Positions 15,359-23,144 of a DNA stretch of 23,144 nucleotides are shown here, in pieces. The DNA is from a virus. The stretch's first letter is position 1; the number at the start of each line of letters is the position of its first letter. The stretch lies in IMG/VR virus record IMGVR_UViG_3300000117_000258, positions 489-23,632 of that record. One strand, written 5' to 3'. Position numbers and translations under genes: made by a program. The notes beneath the pieces were generated by a model that made no database searches, was not told the origin of the DNA, and saw nothing but the letters and a program-made list of their open reading frames with translations.

Positions 15359-17634
15359 TGGCAGAAAGTAAAGGAACAGGTTTCCGAAAGAACCCTAATG
15401 CGAGAGGACTTAGTAACACAGGTTTACAAGCTCTTGGAATAGGTGAAGCACCTCAGTACAAAGCATCAATCCCCAGCATACCTGCGATGAGTGGTAAAAA
15501 CCTGCGGGTAGAGGACACGCCGCTAGGTAAAGTGTCTGCTCTGGCTAATGCTTTAGGTTCAAAACTAGAAACCTATCAACAACAAAATCAAAAAAAGTGG
15601 GCTAGTGAAGCTGCCTTAAAAGCTGATCGAATTATCGATGATCACATAGCTAAAGGCATGACGTTTGAACAGATCGAGAAAGCTCGACAAGCTGGCGACA
15701 TACCTGAATTAGATACTGTGCTACAGGAGCGGAGTTTCAATTTCGCTTTCGGTGCTGCATCAGCTACTAACTTCTTTACCACAGGAAAAGGTTCTGAAGA
15801 GTATCAAAAGTCTTTGGATGAGTACAAAAGCAAACCGTACAACGAGCGTTCTACTTATAACCATGAGCAAGTTATAGCTACTATTGCTAACAAGTTTAGA
15901 GATACTAACAATCAGAATTTAGACTTACTATTAGGTTCTTCTCAAGAGATATCTAAGTGGTCTACTGAAAAGAGAGCAGAGTTCTTAAAGGTCAAAGAAC
16001 AGTTAAACGACTCTGACAGAGTTCAAACTGGTTCTACATTTCTGCTTACCACCATGAATGATTTTACTAAATTAGATGCCGATGCAGGTAGGACTCTTGA
16101 TGATTATATAAACTCTTTTCACTCAAGATTTGAAGCCGCTCTCGATAAGTTTGGTGGAAATAACAACGTCCCTAAAGCGTATTACAAACAGATTAAGCTC
16201 AATACTTTTGAAAACTTTATTACAAAAGCTAGGGTAGATGCTAACAACGGTAAGATTGAGGACGCTATTAAACAGTACAGAGTTGTTATGCACGGTCTTA
16301 GTACAAGCGCGGGGGGATCGTTACCTAGATTGATAGATGATAGGTCTGTCTATACTACTCTAGGAAACACTGGAGAAACAGGTAATAGCATTGTCCAGAA
16401 CGAAGCCCAGAGATTGTACGCCACAGCGGAAAAGGCAATAGCTAAATTAGTAGATACAGACAACACTGCTGCTATAGCTAAACATGCTACCGATCTGATA
16501 ATGGCGGGACAAGAACCTCATTTTATGACCAGAGTAGAAGGCACAAATGTATCCGTAGAAGGCGTCAGCGCCAAACGTGATAAAGTTTTACCTCTAGTAA
16601 TCAATAGCGTAATTGCTCAAGTAAATGATCTAAAAGATGTAGATGGCAAACCCCTACCTTCTCTCAATAAGAAAATAAGAACCTTTGTAAACTTATCACG
16701 GATAGGAAAAGACGAGGGACTTCGTTTCTTTAAAGGTGAGTTCAATCAGCTTGAAGCTGTTCTAAGCGGTGGAGATAAGGAAGAAATATTCAAACACGTT
16801 TGGAACAATAATGGACAAGGCGGGTCTTACGAGACGTTTCAGGCTATGAAGCAGATCAATCCTACCTTAGTAGATTACTACCTTCCTCCAGAATCCCCTA
16901 TGCGACGGTTCTTTGAAACATTCAACGCACAAAGAGTAGCGGGTAAAATTAATGCTGATAATATCAAGGAACAATTACTGTTTACTTGGCAATCTTCAAA
17001 GAACAATACAGGTCTCGGTACAACTGAAAAGAAAACCATAGAAGATACTTTAGCATCAATTAATAACGACATTGCCAAAACAGGTAGCTGGGGAGATGCT
17101 GTAATCCCTCCGTATATGCGTGGCAGACTTGCTCAAATATTACAGTACAGAGCTAAATTTGTTTACCCAACCCTTGATAAGACAACCCTACAAGAAGCGT
17201 TAAAAGAAGATTTACTAGGACGCTTAGTAGGCTTTGAACATAAGGGTCAAGAGCATGTGCTTATAGCAAGGTCTCCAGAAAACCTACGTTTACTACAGGA
17301 CACCAATCTACCTGCATATTTAGGTGCAAAGCTAGAAGAGTTTGTAGTCCAAAACAAAATACCCAAAACAATAACCGGCGAACATGATGTAACTATTACA
17401 AACGATCCTATAAACGGAGATAGGTTTATGTTTGTACATAGAAACACAGGTCTTCCGATAGGTTTGGAGTATAAACTAAGTACAACCTCTTCCTTTATGA
17501 TTAATCCAAACGATCCTGCGGACTACATGGCAAAGGTTGCTTTGGAAAGAAACAAAAGAATGATTGGTAAGATTAAAGAGGCGGTGGAAGAAACAGAAGC
17601 CGCTTTAACTAAACCCATAGGTGCCAAGCAATAA
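15358..17634 (+). CDS. Internal virion protein C, T7 gp15-like
   Basis: A component of the inner core that is ejected into the cell and helps build the trans-envelope DNA channel. It has about 758 residues (T7 gp15: 747), is mostly helical and soluble, and has no membrane segment or enzymatic motif that I can see. Identification rests on size, order (gp14-gp15-gp16), composition, and N-terminal GTGFRKNPNARGLSNTGLQAL. ATG 15358 is chosen as start because it overlaps the upstream stop (TAATG) and has AAGGAG about 10 bases before it; a TTG at 15352 in frame would add two residues. Confidence 0.87.
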   Translation: MAESKGTGFRKNPNARGLSNTGLQALGIGEAPQYKASIPSIPAMSGKNLRVEDTPLGKVSALANALGSKLETYQQQNQKKWASEAALKADRIIDDHIAKGMTFEQIEKARQAGDIPELDTVLQERSFNFAFGAASATNFFTTGKGSEEYQKSLDEYKSKPYNERSTYNHEQVIATIANKFRDTNNQNLDLLLGSSQEISKWSTEKRAEFLKVKEQLNDSDRVQTGSTFLLTTMNDFTKLDADAGRTLDDYINSFHSRFEAALDKFGGNNNVPKAYYKQIKLNTFENFITKARVDANNGKIEDAIKQYRVVMHGLSTSAGGSLPRLIDDRSVYTTLGNTGETGNSIVQNEAQRLYATAEKAIAKLVDTDNTAAIAKHATDLIMAGQEPHFMTRVEGTNVSVEGVSAKRDKVLPLVINSVIAQVNDLKDVDGKPLPSLNKKIRTFVNLSRIGKDEGLRFFKGEFNQLEAVLSGGDKEEIFKHVWNNNGQGGSYETFQAMKQINPTLVDYYLPPESPMRRFFETFNAQRVAGKINADNIKEQLLFTWQSSKNNTGLGTTEKKTIEDTLASINNDIAKTGSWGDAVIPPYMRGRLAQILQYRAKFVYPTLDKTTLQEALKEDLLGRLVGFEHKGQEHVLIARSPENLRLLQDTNLPAYLGAKLEEFVVQNKIPKTITGEHDVTITNDPINGDRFMFVHRNTGLPIGLEYKLSTTSSFMINPNDPADYMAKVALERNKRMIGKIKEAVEETEAALTKPIGAKQ

Positions 17635-20600
17635 TGTCAGAGCTATTTAATGTTTTAAACGTAGAGCAAGACACATCCCTAGCACCTTCTCCAACAAACG
17701 ACATTACTAAACCTGCGGAGTTCCCTACCGATCTATCAGATAGGATCATAGAGCAGGATTGGCTTGTTCCTAATCTTTGGGAACTTGTTACTGAGGGTAC
17801 GGCTGAAATCGACCTGGATTTTAAAGCTACCCCAGAGATGTTTGATGAAGCTAAAGAACGTGGTGTCCTACCTCAAAACTTTAACGCCTTTGCAGATGTC
17901 CAGAACCAACAGGAGTGGGACAGGACCGTAGCGGATATATTAGAAGAGCAACAGCTTGCTACCGATCTATCCGAACATGGTTGGACAGGTACAGGTTTGC
18001 GTATTCTGTTAAACGTAGGAGACCCCGCACTCTGGATAACCAGCCTTGGTACAGGAACACTAGGTAGTATCGGTATTGCGAACAGGATAGGACAGGCTAC
18101 ACGCACTGGCAGAGTAGCTTCTATGGCAGGTGTCACAGCCCTTGAAGGAGCCGCCTTAGAAGGTGTTGTAAGCGCCAACAAGGAGACCCTGACAGCCTCT
18201 GACGCTATTCAAAACATTCTAATTACCGCAGCGGCGGGTGGAATTTTAGGAGGGTTAGGTGGTGCTTTAGGCCGGAAGCTGACGGATGTTGAGAATACAC
18301 AGTTTGTAAGACAGGCTGATGAAGCAGGTATAGACCTTACTCCACAACAACGTGAAAACCTCCAGCCAGCTAGAGGCAAGGTAGTAGACAACTCTTCGGG
18401 TCCAGATGCTGATCTAGCACCTACCGCAATGTCTCATATCAAATTACCTTTTACTGATTTCAAAATCCCTATTCGTTTCGATATGGGAAACAAAATGAAG
18501 ACCTCTCCTAGCCAAGTCATATCAACGAGGTTATCTCGGCTGGCGCAGGATGTTGTTGCAGATACCAGCGGAGGAAAGGTCAACAAGATAAGTGCTACGG
18601 AACTAGGAGATAGACTGTACCAGACATGGCACGGCAGTTTCGGTGCAGAGTTATTTGTTCTTGAGAAACAGTTTCGCAACGAAGCAGGTACTCGTTTCTT
18701 AGGTAATGAAAGGGAACTGTTTGGACAGCTTACTGAACAAGCTGTAAGGCGCGAAGGAGACACGTTTGTAGATAGCTTAGACGACTTAAACGATGTGCAA
18801 AAAAAGCTAATCAAACAGTCAAGAGACTCGTATCGAAAGATGATGAGAATGATCCTGCAAGACCTCAAGGACGCAGGAGTAAAGAATGCAGATGAGATAG
18901 ACTTTAACGATCTGTATGTACCTCGCCGCATTTCTGTCAGTAAGCTAGGACAGATGATTGAAAAATCTGGTGGAGAAGAAAACTTCATAGATTTCGTATC
19001 ACAAGCGTACCTGTCAAAGCCCAGAGGTTTGAAGCTGGACGAAGCTACTGCAAGAGCTATGGCACGTATGTATGTAAAAGGTATTAAACGCGCTCACGCT
19101 GGAACCGCTGCCAACTTTGGGCAGGTATCCAAACAGAACATTGATGATGTCCGTAAGTTCTTCGATGAAGAAAGGGCTATGTATGGTGGCACTGAATATA
19201 CTGAAGAGATGTTTGAAACTATTAACGCTTTACTATCAAAGAAATCTACAAAGGGTAGTAATCTCAGCCGTAGAATAGACATCGATGAAACCTTTGAAGC
19301 AGTCGTAAACGGCAACAAGATACGCATGGAAGACCTGTTCGATAGCAATGCTTATTCAGGAATGGATAAGTACACTAGAGAAATGTCAGGCAAAATAGCT
19401 GCCGCAAGAGTGCTTAATATTACAGATGACACAGAGTTTGATGCTTTAATACGGGAGGCAAAGGAAGAAGTTCTACCGGGACACGCGGACTACAACCGGA
19501 TACAACGAGACGTTAAACGTGCAGAAGTTATGTACCGATCCCTGACAGGCAAACCTTTGCATGATAGGTCCGGTCCTATGAACACGTTTACGCAACTACT
19601 TCTCGACTACAATTATATGCGTGTGATGAACCAAGTAGGTTTAGCACAGTTATCGGAGTTTGGTAACGTCGCTTCTCTAGGTGGCTGGAGAGCTATGCTA
19701 CAAAACATGCCAGCACTAAGAGCAGTTCAAAGGGATATGGCGTCTGGTCAGATAACGGATGACGCTGTTCTTAGAGACTTTGAATCCTTGACAGGCATAG
19801 CTACTGACTGGGTTAGGTACGCTTCTGTTTCGGAAAGATATACCGGAACTTCAGGAGGTGAAGTAATAGGCAGTAACCTTACAGCCGGTCAAAAAAAGGC
19901 TTTAGAGATTGGTGTAAAAGGCAAGAGAATTACGAGCGTTATATCAGGTATGACACCTATCACCATGTATTCTCAAAGGTTGGCGGGTAAAACCTTTATA
20001 GGAAAGCTAGGCACCCTCTCTAATAAAACTCTAAAAGAAAGTGACCGTAGGAATTTTAGAGAGGTAGGCTGGTCAGATCAAACCACTGACAAGATTATGG
20101 GCCAATTAAGGAAAGCTACTTTTCATAAGGGAAAGTTAACTGATCTGAATATGGAAGACTGGCCTGTGGACTTACGAGAGGAGTTTGCCAACGGTCTATA
20201 CAGGTGGACAAACCGTGTTATCCAGACCAACGACATAGGCGCGACGGGTTACTGGATGACCACACCAATCGGTAAAGTGTTATCACAGTTTAGAACCTTT
20301 ATGCTTGTTTCATATGCTAAACAAACTTTACAAGCACTTCACCGAAGAGACTTTGCACACTTTTCAGCTTTTATGACCACATCTTTAATAGGTGGTTTAA
20401 CGTACATGGGACAAACCTACTTACGCACTGCTGGTGAAGACCCTGAATTATTTGATTTAGACAAGGTGGCTCTTGCAGGTTTTCAGAGAGGTGCATACGC
20501 CTCGCTTATACCGGGACTTATGGATGGCAGTTTAGAATTTATAGGTCTTGATCCTGTGTTCTCAAAGTACGGTAGAAGCACAGGAATGGCTTCAAGCCTG

Positions 20601-20768
20601 TGGTCAGGAAACCCCACAATTTCCTCTATAGATAAAATAGCAGATTTAGGAAAACTACCTTTTAAGATAGCTACCCACTCAGATACAGAAGGTAGTGATT
20701 TTATAGATTGGATGCCCTACCAGAACGCTTTGTTCATTAATACTTTAGCGGATCAATTAACAAAATAA
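17634..20768 (+). CDS. Internal virion protein D, T7 gp16-like, no transglycosylase domain seen
   Basis: The largest ejection protein, with 1044 residues against 1318 in T7 gp16. T7 gp16 begins with a lytic transglycosylase domain of about 150 residues; I see no such catalytic Glu motif in the N-terminal region here, so the cell-wall enzyme may be missing or supplied elsewhere. A hydrophobic Gly/Ala segment, NILITAAAGGILGGLGGALG (about 194-213), and a preceding ALWITSLGTGTLGSIG are possible membrane-inserting parts. C-terminal PIGKVLSQFRTFMLVSYAKQ and HFSAFMTTSLIGGLTYMGQT match the gp16 family end, where DNA transport motor function is mapped. It starts in a TAATG overlap. After its stop lies the 41-base fibre leader. 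Confidence 0.88.
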   Translation: MSELFNVLNVEQDTSLAPSPTNDITKPAEFPTDLSDRIIEQDWLVPNLWELVTEGTAEIDLDFKATPEMFDEAKERGVLPQNFNAFADVQNQQEWDRTVADILEEQQLATDLSEHGWTGTGLRILLNVGDPALWITSLGTGTLGSIGIANRIGQATRTGRVASMAGVTALEGAALEGVVSANKETLTASDAIQNILITAAAGGILGGLGGALGRKLTDVENTQFVRQADEAGIDLTPQQRENLQPARGKVVDNSSGPDADLAPTAMSHIKLPFTDFKIPIRFDMGNKMKTSPSQVISTRLSRLAQDVVADTSGGKVNKISATELGDRLYQTWHGSFGAELFVLEKQFRNEAGTRFLGNERELFGQLTEQAVRREGDTFVDSLDDLNDVQKKLIKQSRDSYRKMMRMILQDLKDAGVKNADEIDFNDLYVPRRISVSKLGQMIEKSGGEENFIDFVSQAYLSKPRGLKLDEATARAMARMYVKGIKRAHAGTAANFGQVSKQNIDDVRKFFDEERAMYGGTEYTEEMFETINALLSKKSTKGSNLSRRIDIDETFEAVVNGNKIRMEDLFDSNAYSGMDKYTREMSGKIAAARVLNITDDTEFDALIREAKEEVLPGHADYNRIQRDVKRAEVMYRSLTGKPLHDRSGPMNTFTQLLLDYNYMRVMNQVGLAQLSEFGNVASLGGWRAMLQNMPALRAVQRDMASGQITDDAVLRDFESLTGIATDWVRYASVSERYTGTSGGEVIGSNLTAGQKKALEIGVKGKRITSVISGMTPITMYSQRLAGKTFIGKLGTLSNKTLKESDRRNFREVGWSDQTTDKIMGQLRKATFHKGKLTDLNMEDWPVDLREEFANGLYRWTNRVIQTNDIGATGYWMTTPIGKVLSQFRTFMLVSYAKQTLQALHRRDFAHFSAFMTTSLIGGLTYMGQTYLRTAGEDPELFDLDKVALAGFQRGAYASLIPGLMDGSLEFIGLDPVFSKYGRSTGMASSLWSGNPTISSIDKIADLGKLPFKIATHSDTEGSDFIDWMPYQNALFINTLADQLTK

Positions 20769-20770
20769 AA

Positions 20771-20786
20771 CCGAAGGTAACTTCGG
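20771..20786 (+). promoter_or_regulatory. Hairpin in tail-fibre leader (copy 4 of 4)
   Basis: CCGAAG-GTAA-CTTCGG, identical to the capsid-leader hairpin, two bases after the gp16-like stop and 23 bases before the fibre ATG. It is flanked by AAAA before and AATTAATTTC after, so on the minus strand it resembles a terminator. The following TTAATTTCAA is shared with the capsid leader. It may be a bidirectional terminator or an mRNA stability element. Confidence 0.6.
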
Positions 20787-20809
20787 AATTAATTTCAAGG
20801 AAAATTTAA

Positions 20810-22297
20810 ATGGCTTTTGCACTCGTCAGGAGTACCGCTGACGGTAACAATACCCCTGTGACTTTAGGATTTAGCTACAGGAATACAGCGGATATTGTTG
20901 TTAAAGTAGCAGGTGTAACTAAAACTCTGACGACCCATTACACATTTCCTACTAGCAACACTATTGCGTTTACCTCGGGTAATGTACCTACAAACGGTCA
21001 GGTAATTGAAGTACGAAGACTAACCTCACATAGCGCACGTTTAGTAGACTATGTTGCAGGTGCTACGCTAACTGAAATAGACTTAGATACAGACAGCGAA
21101 CAAGCCTTCTTTATGGCTCAAGAGTCGCTGGATGTGGCTAACGACTCTATTACGCTAAATGCCTCTGATGTGTATGAGGGAAGTAATAAGAAGATTAGCA
21201 ACATTGCTGATCCTACGAGCGCACAGGACGCTGCAACTAAAGCATATGTGGATTCTAATATATCCAGTGGTGCTACCAATGCAGCTAGTGCGGCTACATC
21301 CGCTACTGCTGCCGCTGCCTCTGCTACTTCTGCAAGTTCTTCAAGTGCTACGGCTACCACAAAAGCGTCAGAAGCGGCGACGAGCGCCACTGCTGCTGCG
21401 GCAAGTGCCACATCGGCCACAGCATCGGCAGCAAGTGCCACGGCGGCAGCGGCCAATGCTGCGGCGGCGGAGGTCACGATAGCCAGTCAGGCTGAAGCAG
21501 AGGCGGGAACGAACAACGCCAATTCGATGACGCCGCTGCGAACAAAGCAGGCGGTTGATTCTTACGGGTTGCTTGCTTCCAACAACCTGTCTGACGTGAC
21601 CGCATCGACGGCCCGAACGAATCTTGGACTCGGAGACGCAGCTACAAAAACGGTTGGCACAAGCAACGGAAATGTCATTGCCGCAGACGCCACGGGTATT
21701 CCCGCAATCAACGGCTCGCAAGTCACAGCACTCAATGCCAGCAATTTGGCGAGCGGCACCGTCCCAACCGCACGGCTTGGCACCGGCACGGCATCGTCAT
21801 CTACTTTCCTCCGAGGCGATGGAAGCTGGCAAGCGGCGGGCGGCGGCAAAGTCGTGGCATACTCGAATACACACGTTTCAACTGACGCGTCGACAACCTC
21901 AACATTTCCGGACGATGACACAGCGCCGGGCTCCAGTGAAGGCGCAGAATATACAACGTTCACGCATACTGCCGCCTCGGCATCGAACAAAATCCTGATT
22001 CAGGTCATCGCGCAAGCAGCGACAAGTGGGGTTGTTGTTCCTGTCTTGGCGCTGTTCAAAGATTCTGGTTCAACCGCTGAGAGAACCACTTTTGAGGAAA
22101 CTCACGGGAATGGCCCCGTCATGATGACGCTTCAGCACCTCGACACCGCCGGATCGACGAGCGAAATCACCTATAAGTTGCGATTCGGATCGAGTGGCAA
22201 CACGGGCACTGTTTACCTTGGAAGCCAGCATCATTCTGGGGGTCGATGGGCTGACACTGGCGGCGTCAACATACAAATTTGGGAACTCGAAGCATGA
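20810..22297 (+). CDS. Tail fibre, T7 gp17-like N-terminus with chimeric distal part
   Basis: Recognises the host surface. It has 495 residues. Residues 1-150 form the T7 gp17-type tail-attachment domain (TLTTHYTFPTSNTIAF, VIEVRRLTSHSARLVDY). Residues 152-223 are an Ala/Ser/Thr stalk. Residues 241-290 contain TPLRTKQAVDSYGLL and NNLSDVTASTARTNLGL, modules common in fibres of many phages. The C-terminal third (KVVAYSNTHVSTDAS to HSGGRWADTGGVNIQIWELE) is a beta-rich tip. Base composition changes within the stalk near 21370 from A/T-leaning, GCT-type Ala codons to GC-rich GCG/GCC codons, pointing to a domain swap. AAGGAAA precedes the ATG. It is likely trimeric, by analogy. Confidence 0.9.
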   Translation: MAFALVRSTADGNNTPVTLGFSYRNTADIVVKVAGVTKTLTTHYTFPTSNTIAFTSGNVPTNGQVIEVRRLTSHSARLVDYVAGATLTEIDLDTDSEQAFFMAQESLDVANDSITLNASDVYEGSNKKISNIADPTSAQDAATKAYVDSNISSGATNAASAATSATAAAASATSASSSSATATTKASEAATSATAAAASATSATASAASATAAAANAAAAEVTIASQAEAEAGTNNANSMTPLRTKQAVDSYGLLASNNLSDVTASTARTNLGLGDAATKTVGTSNGNVIAADATGIPAINGSQVTALNASNLASGTVPTARLGTGTASSSTFLRGDGSWQAAGGGKVVAYSNTHVSTDASTTSTFPDDDTAPGSSEGAEYTTFTHTAASASNKILIQVIAQAATSGVVVPVLALFKDSGSTAERTTFEETHGNGPVMMTLQHLDTAGSTSEITYKLRFGSSGNTGTVYLGSQHHSGGRWADTGGVNIQIWELEA

Positions 22298-22608
22298 CCA
22301 AAATAAGCACAGTTTTGACGTGGAAACATCCGACGACACCATGGTCAATCCGAGACAATATCGTCGTCGAGTTCGAGGGCGGCGTCCCGTCCGCTGAAAC
22401 GCTTGCAACTTGGACCGCCGAATACGAGGCGGCGAAGCCGTGGGCAGATTTGCGGGAAGAACGCGACCGCCGTCTCGCCGAATGCGACTGGTGGGCGAGC
22501 AGCGATCTGACGATGAGCGACGAGCAGACGGCGTACCGCGCAGCCCTACGTGACTTTCCGGCAACAGTCGATCTGTCGAACATTGTATGGCCGGAGATCG
22601 ACGATTAA
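22294..22608 (+). CDS. Phage tail assembly chaperone-like protein
   Basis: A 104-residue protein. The C-terminal half, LREERDRRLAECDWWASSDL followed by TMSDEQTAYRAALRDFPA, is a signature of the small tail assembly chaperone family found beside tail-fibre genes of many long-tailed phages and prophages. ATG 22294 overlaps the fibre stop (ATGA), so the two are coupled, which fits a role in folding the fibre tip. Presence in a T7-like phage is unusual and agrees with import of the whole distal-fibre cassette. GC-rich codons match its neighbours to the right. Confidence 0.82.
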   Translation: MTKISTVLTWKHPTTPWSIRDNIVVEFEGGVPSAETLATWTAEYEAAKPWADLREERDRRLAECDWWASSDLTMSDEQTAYRAALRDFPATVDLSNIVWPEIDD

Positions 22609-22610
22609 AA

Positions 22611-22979
22611 ATGAACTCAATTGACCCGTCGCTTGTTGTCACACTGCTAGGCATGCTCGTTTCAATCGTGAGCGCGGCGGCAATTGTCCGGCAAAAACTT
22701 GCGGCGGTCATTGAGCAGATGAGGGACATCGAAACGCGACTACGAAAGCTCGACACGCGCTTCGATAAATCCGAGGTGCATCAATCAACGACCGAGCAAC
22801 GGGTGTCGGTGCTGTCCACCATGCTGTCACCAGAGCGGCGTCAAGTATTACACGAACGCCTCGCGACAATGGAGTCCCACTGCGAGACGTTGCGGCGCGA
22901 CGTGAACACGTTACAGCACATGCATAATGGTCGGCATCCAAGTGTGCCACCAGTTGAAAAGGTTGAGCATGATGATTGA
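22611..22979 (+). CDS. Membrane-anchored coiled-coil protein, possible holin or spanin-type lysis protein
   Basis: A 122-residue protein with one N-terminal hydrophobic segment, LVVTLLGMLVSIVSAAAIV (about residues 8-26). It is followed by a long charged helix with heptad-like spacing (MRDIETRLRKLDTRFDKSEV to LATMESHCETLRRDVNTLQH) and a His/Pro-rich tail. Location directly before an endolysin suggests a lysis role. One membrane segment with a large soluble coiled coil is not typical of a classical holin, so an i-spanin-like or other accessory role is equally possible. ATG 22611 is two bases after the previous TAA; its stop overlaps the endolysin start. Confidence 0.72.
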   Translation: MNSIDPSLVVTLLGMLVSIVSAAAIVRQKLAAVIEQMRDIETRLRKLDTRFDKSEVHQSTTEQRVSVLSTMLSPERRQVLHERLATMESHCETLRRDVNTLQHMHNGRHPSVPPVEKVEHDD

Positions 22980-23144
22980 CTGGCAGCGCTACCCCAATTT
23001 TTCCGAGAGCGAATTCCGATGCCGCTGCGGATGCGAGGCGTTCGTTTGCGATGTCGAATTGCTTGAGGTGTTGCAGTCTGTACGAACTGCATTTGGCAAG
23101 CCGATGAAAATAACGTCGGGCTACCGCTGTGAAAAGCATCCAAT
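22969..23144 (+). CDS. Endolysin, peptidase M15 family (3' truncated)
   Basis: Cell-wall peptidase expected to cleave peptide cross-links at lysis. The visible 58 residues read MMIDWQRYPNFSESEFRCRC and continue to KITSGYRCEKHP. The Cys-rich FRCRCGC near the start, LLEVLQSVRTAFGKPM, and SGYRC-x-x-H are hallmarks of the M15A type; the His is the first zinc ligand. The remaining ligands lie beyond the window. ATG 22969 or 22972 may start it; both lie inside the end of the preceding gene. GC-rich codon use fits the imported block. Confidence 0.9.
   Translation, partial: MMIDWQRYPNFSESEFRCRCGCEAFVCDVELLEVLQSVRTAFGKPMKITSGYRCEKHP

Larger units (their letters stand above)
21370..23144 (+). other. 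GC-rich imported module: fibre tip and lysis genes
   Basis: From within the fibre stalk to the end of the window, GC content rises sharply. One hand-counted line, 22381-22440, has 40 G+C of 60; a typical structural line, 16021-16080, has 21 of 60. Codon choice changes as well (CGC, GCG, GAC replacing AGA, GCT, GAT). The block holds the fibre tip, a tail-assembly-chaperone-like gene, a membrane coiled-coil gene and an endolysin, a set expected to move together when host range changes. The right boundary is not in the window. Confidence 0.7.

Noticed and set aside
21118-21477. Minus-strand Ala/Val-rich ORF opposite the fibre stalk
   Set aside because: It is a by-product of reading the Ala/Ser/Thr repeat backwards; the plus-strand fibre explains the sequence.
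22070-22756. Minus-strand ORF of 228 residues
   Set aside because: It lies opposite three recognisable plus-strand genes in a GC-rich part where long chance ORFs are expected, its sequence is Arg/Ser-rich without family features, and no other gene in the window is on the minus strand.
1-23144. CRISPR arrays, tRNA genes and insertion sequences
   Set aside because: I saw no regularly spaced repeats, no cloverleaf with a T-arm signature, and no transposase or terminal inverted repeats.

Overview
The window is part of a strictly plus-strand, tightly packed genome of a T7-like short-tailed phage (podovirus). Gene order follows T7 closely: primase-helicase (gp4), DNA polymerase (gp5), exonuclease (gp6), then portal (gp8), scaffold (gp9), major capsid (gp10), tail tubes (gp11, gp12), internal virion proteins (gp13 to gp16) and tail fibre (gp17). 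A phage-borne, apparently B12-dependent (class II) ribonucleotide reductase between the replication and structural genes is typical of aquatic and marine T7-like phages. The host cannot be read from the sequence. The phage RNA polymerase, ssDNA-binding protein and terminase genes, if present, lie outside both ends.

Layout. 1-4527: replication block, with the 5'-truncated primase-helicase, a small acidic ORF, DNA polymerase in two overlapping frames, a free-standing LAGLIDADG endonuclease ORF, a FLAP/PIN exonuclease and a DUF3310 protein. 4520-6877: a small ORF, ribonucleotide reductase and two small ORFs. 6890-20768: head, tail and ejection proteins. 20810-23144: tail fibre, tail-assembly-chaperone-like protein, a membrane-anchored coiled-coil protein, and a 3'-truncated M15 peptidase endolysin. 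Genes mostly abut or overlap by 1 to 22 bases. Many starts are not ATG (TTG at 3503, 4520, 9393, 14252; GTG at 4207, 4724; apparently ATT at 1386).

Main discoveries. (1) The major capsid gene is interrupted near its 3' end by a compact ORF-less group I intron (11158-11413). Its P1, P2, P7, P8, P9, the U at the 5' splice site and the terminal G are all visible. Splicing restores the conserved capsid C-terminus, and an unspliced message stops after 297 codons. (2) DNA polymerase lacks a normal start codon and changes frame once, near 2003. (3) A single-motif LAGLIDADG ORF overlaps the end of the polymerase gene. (4) A CCGAAG-N4-CTTCGG hairpin occurs four times, as two near-identical pairs; one pair lies in the leaders of the capsid and tail-fibre genes. 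(5) Base composition rises sharply inside the Ala/Ser/Thr-rich stalk of the tail fibre (about 21370), and everything to the right (receptor-binding tip, chaperone, lysis genes) looks like an imported module.

How the genes work together. The helicase-primase and polymerase copy the genome. The exonuclease degrades DNA and the reductase converts ribonucleotides to deoxyribonucleotides. The structural block builds a T7-type head, a short tail and an internal ejection apparatus. The right-hand module supplies host recognition and lysis.
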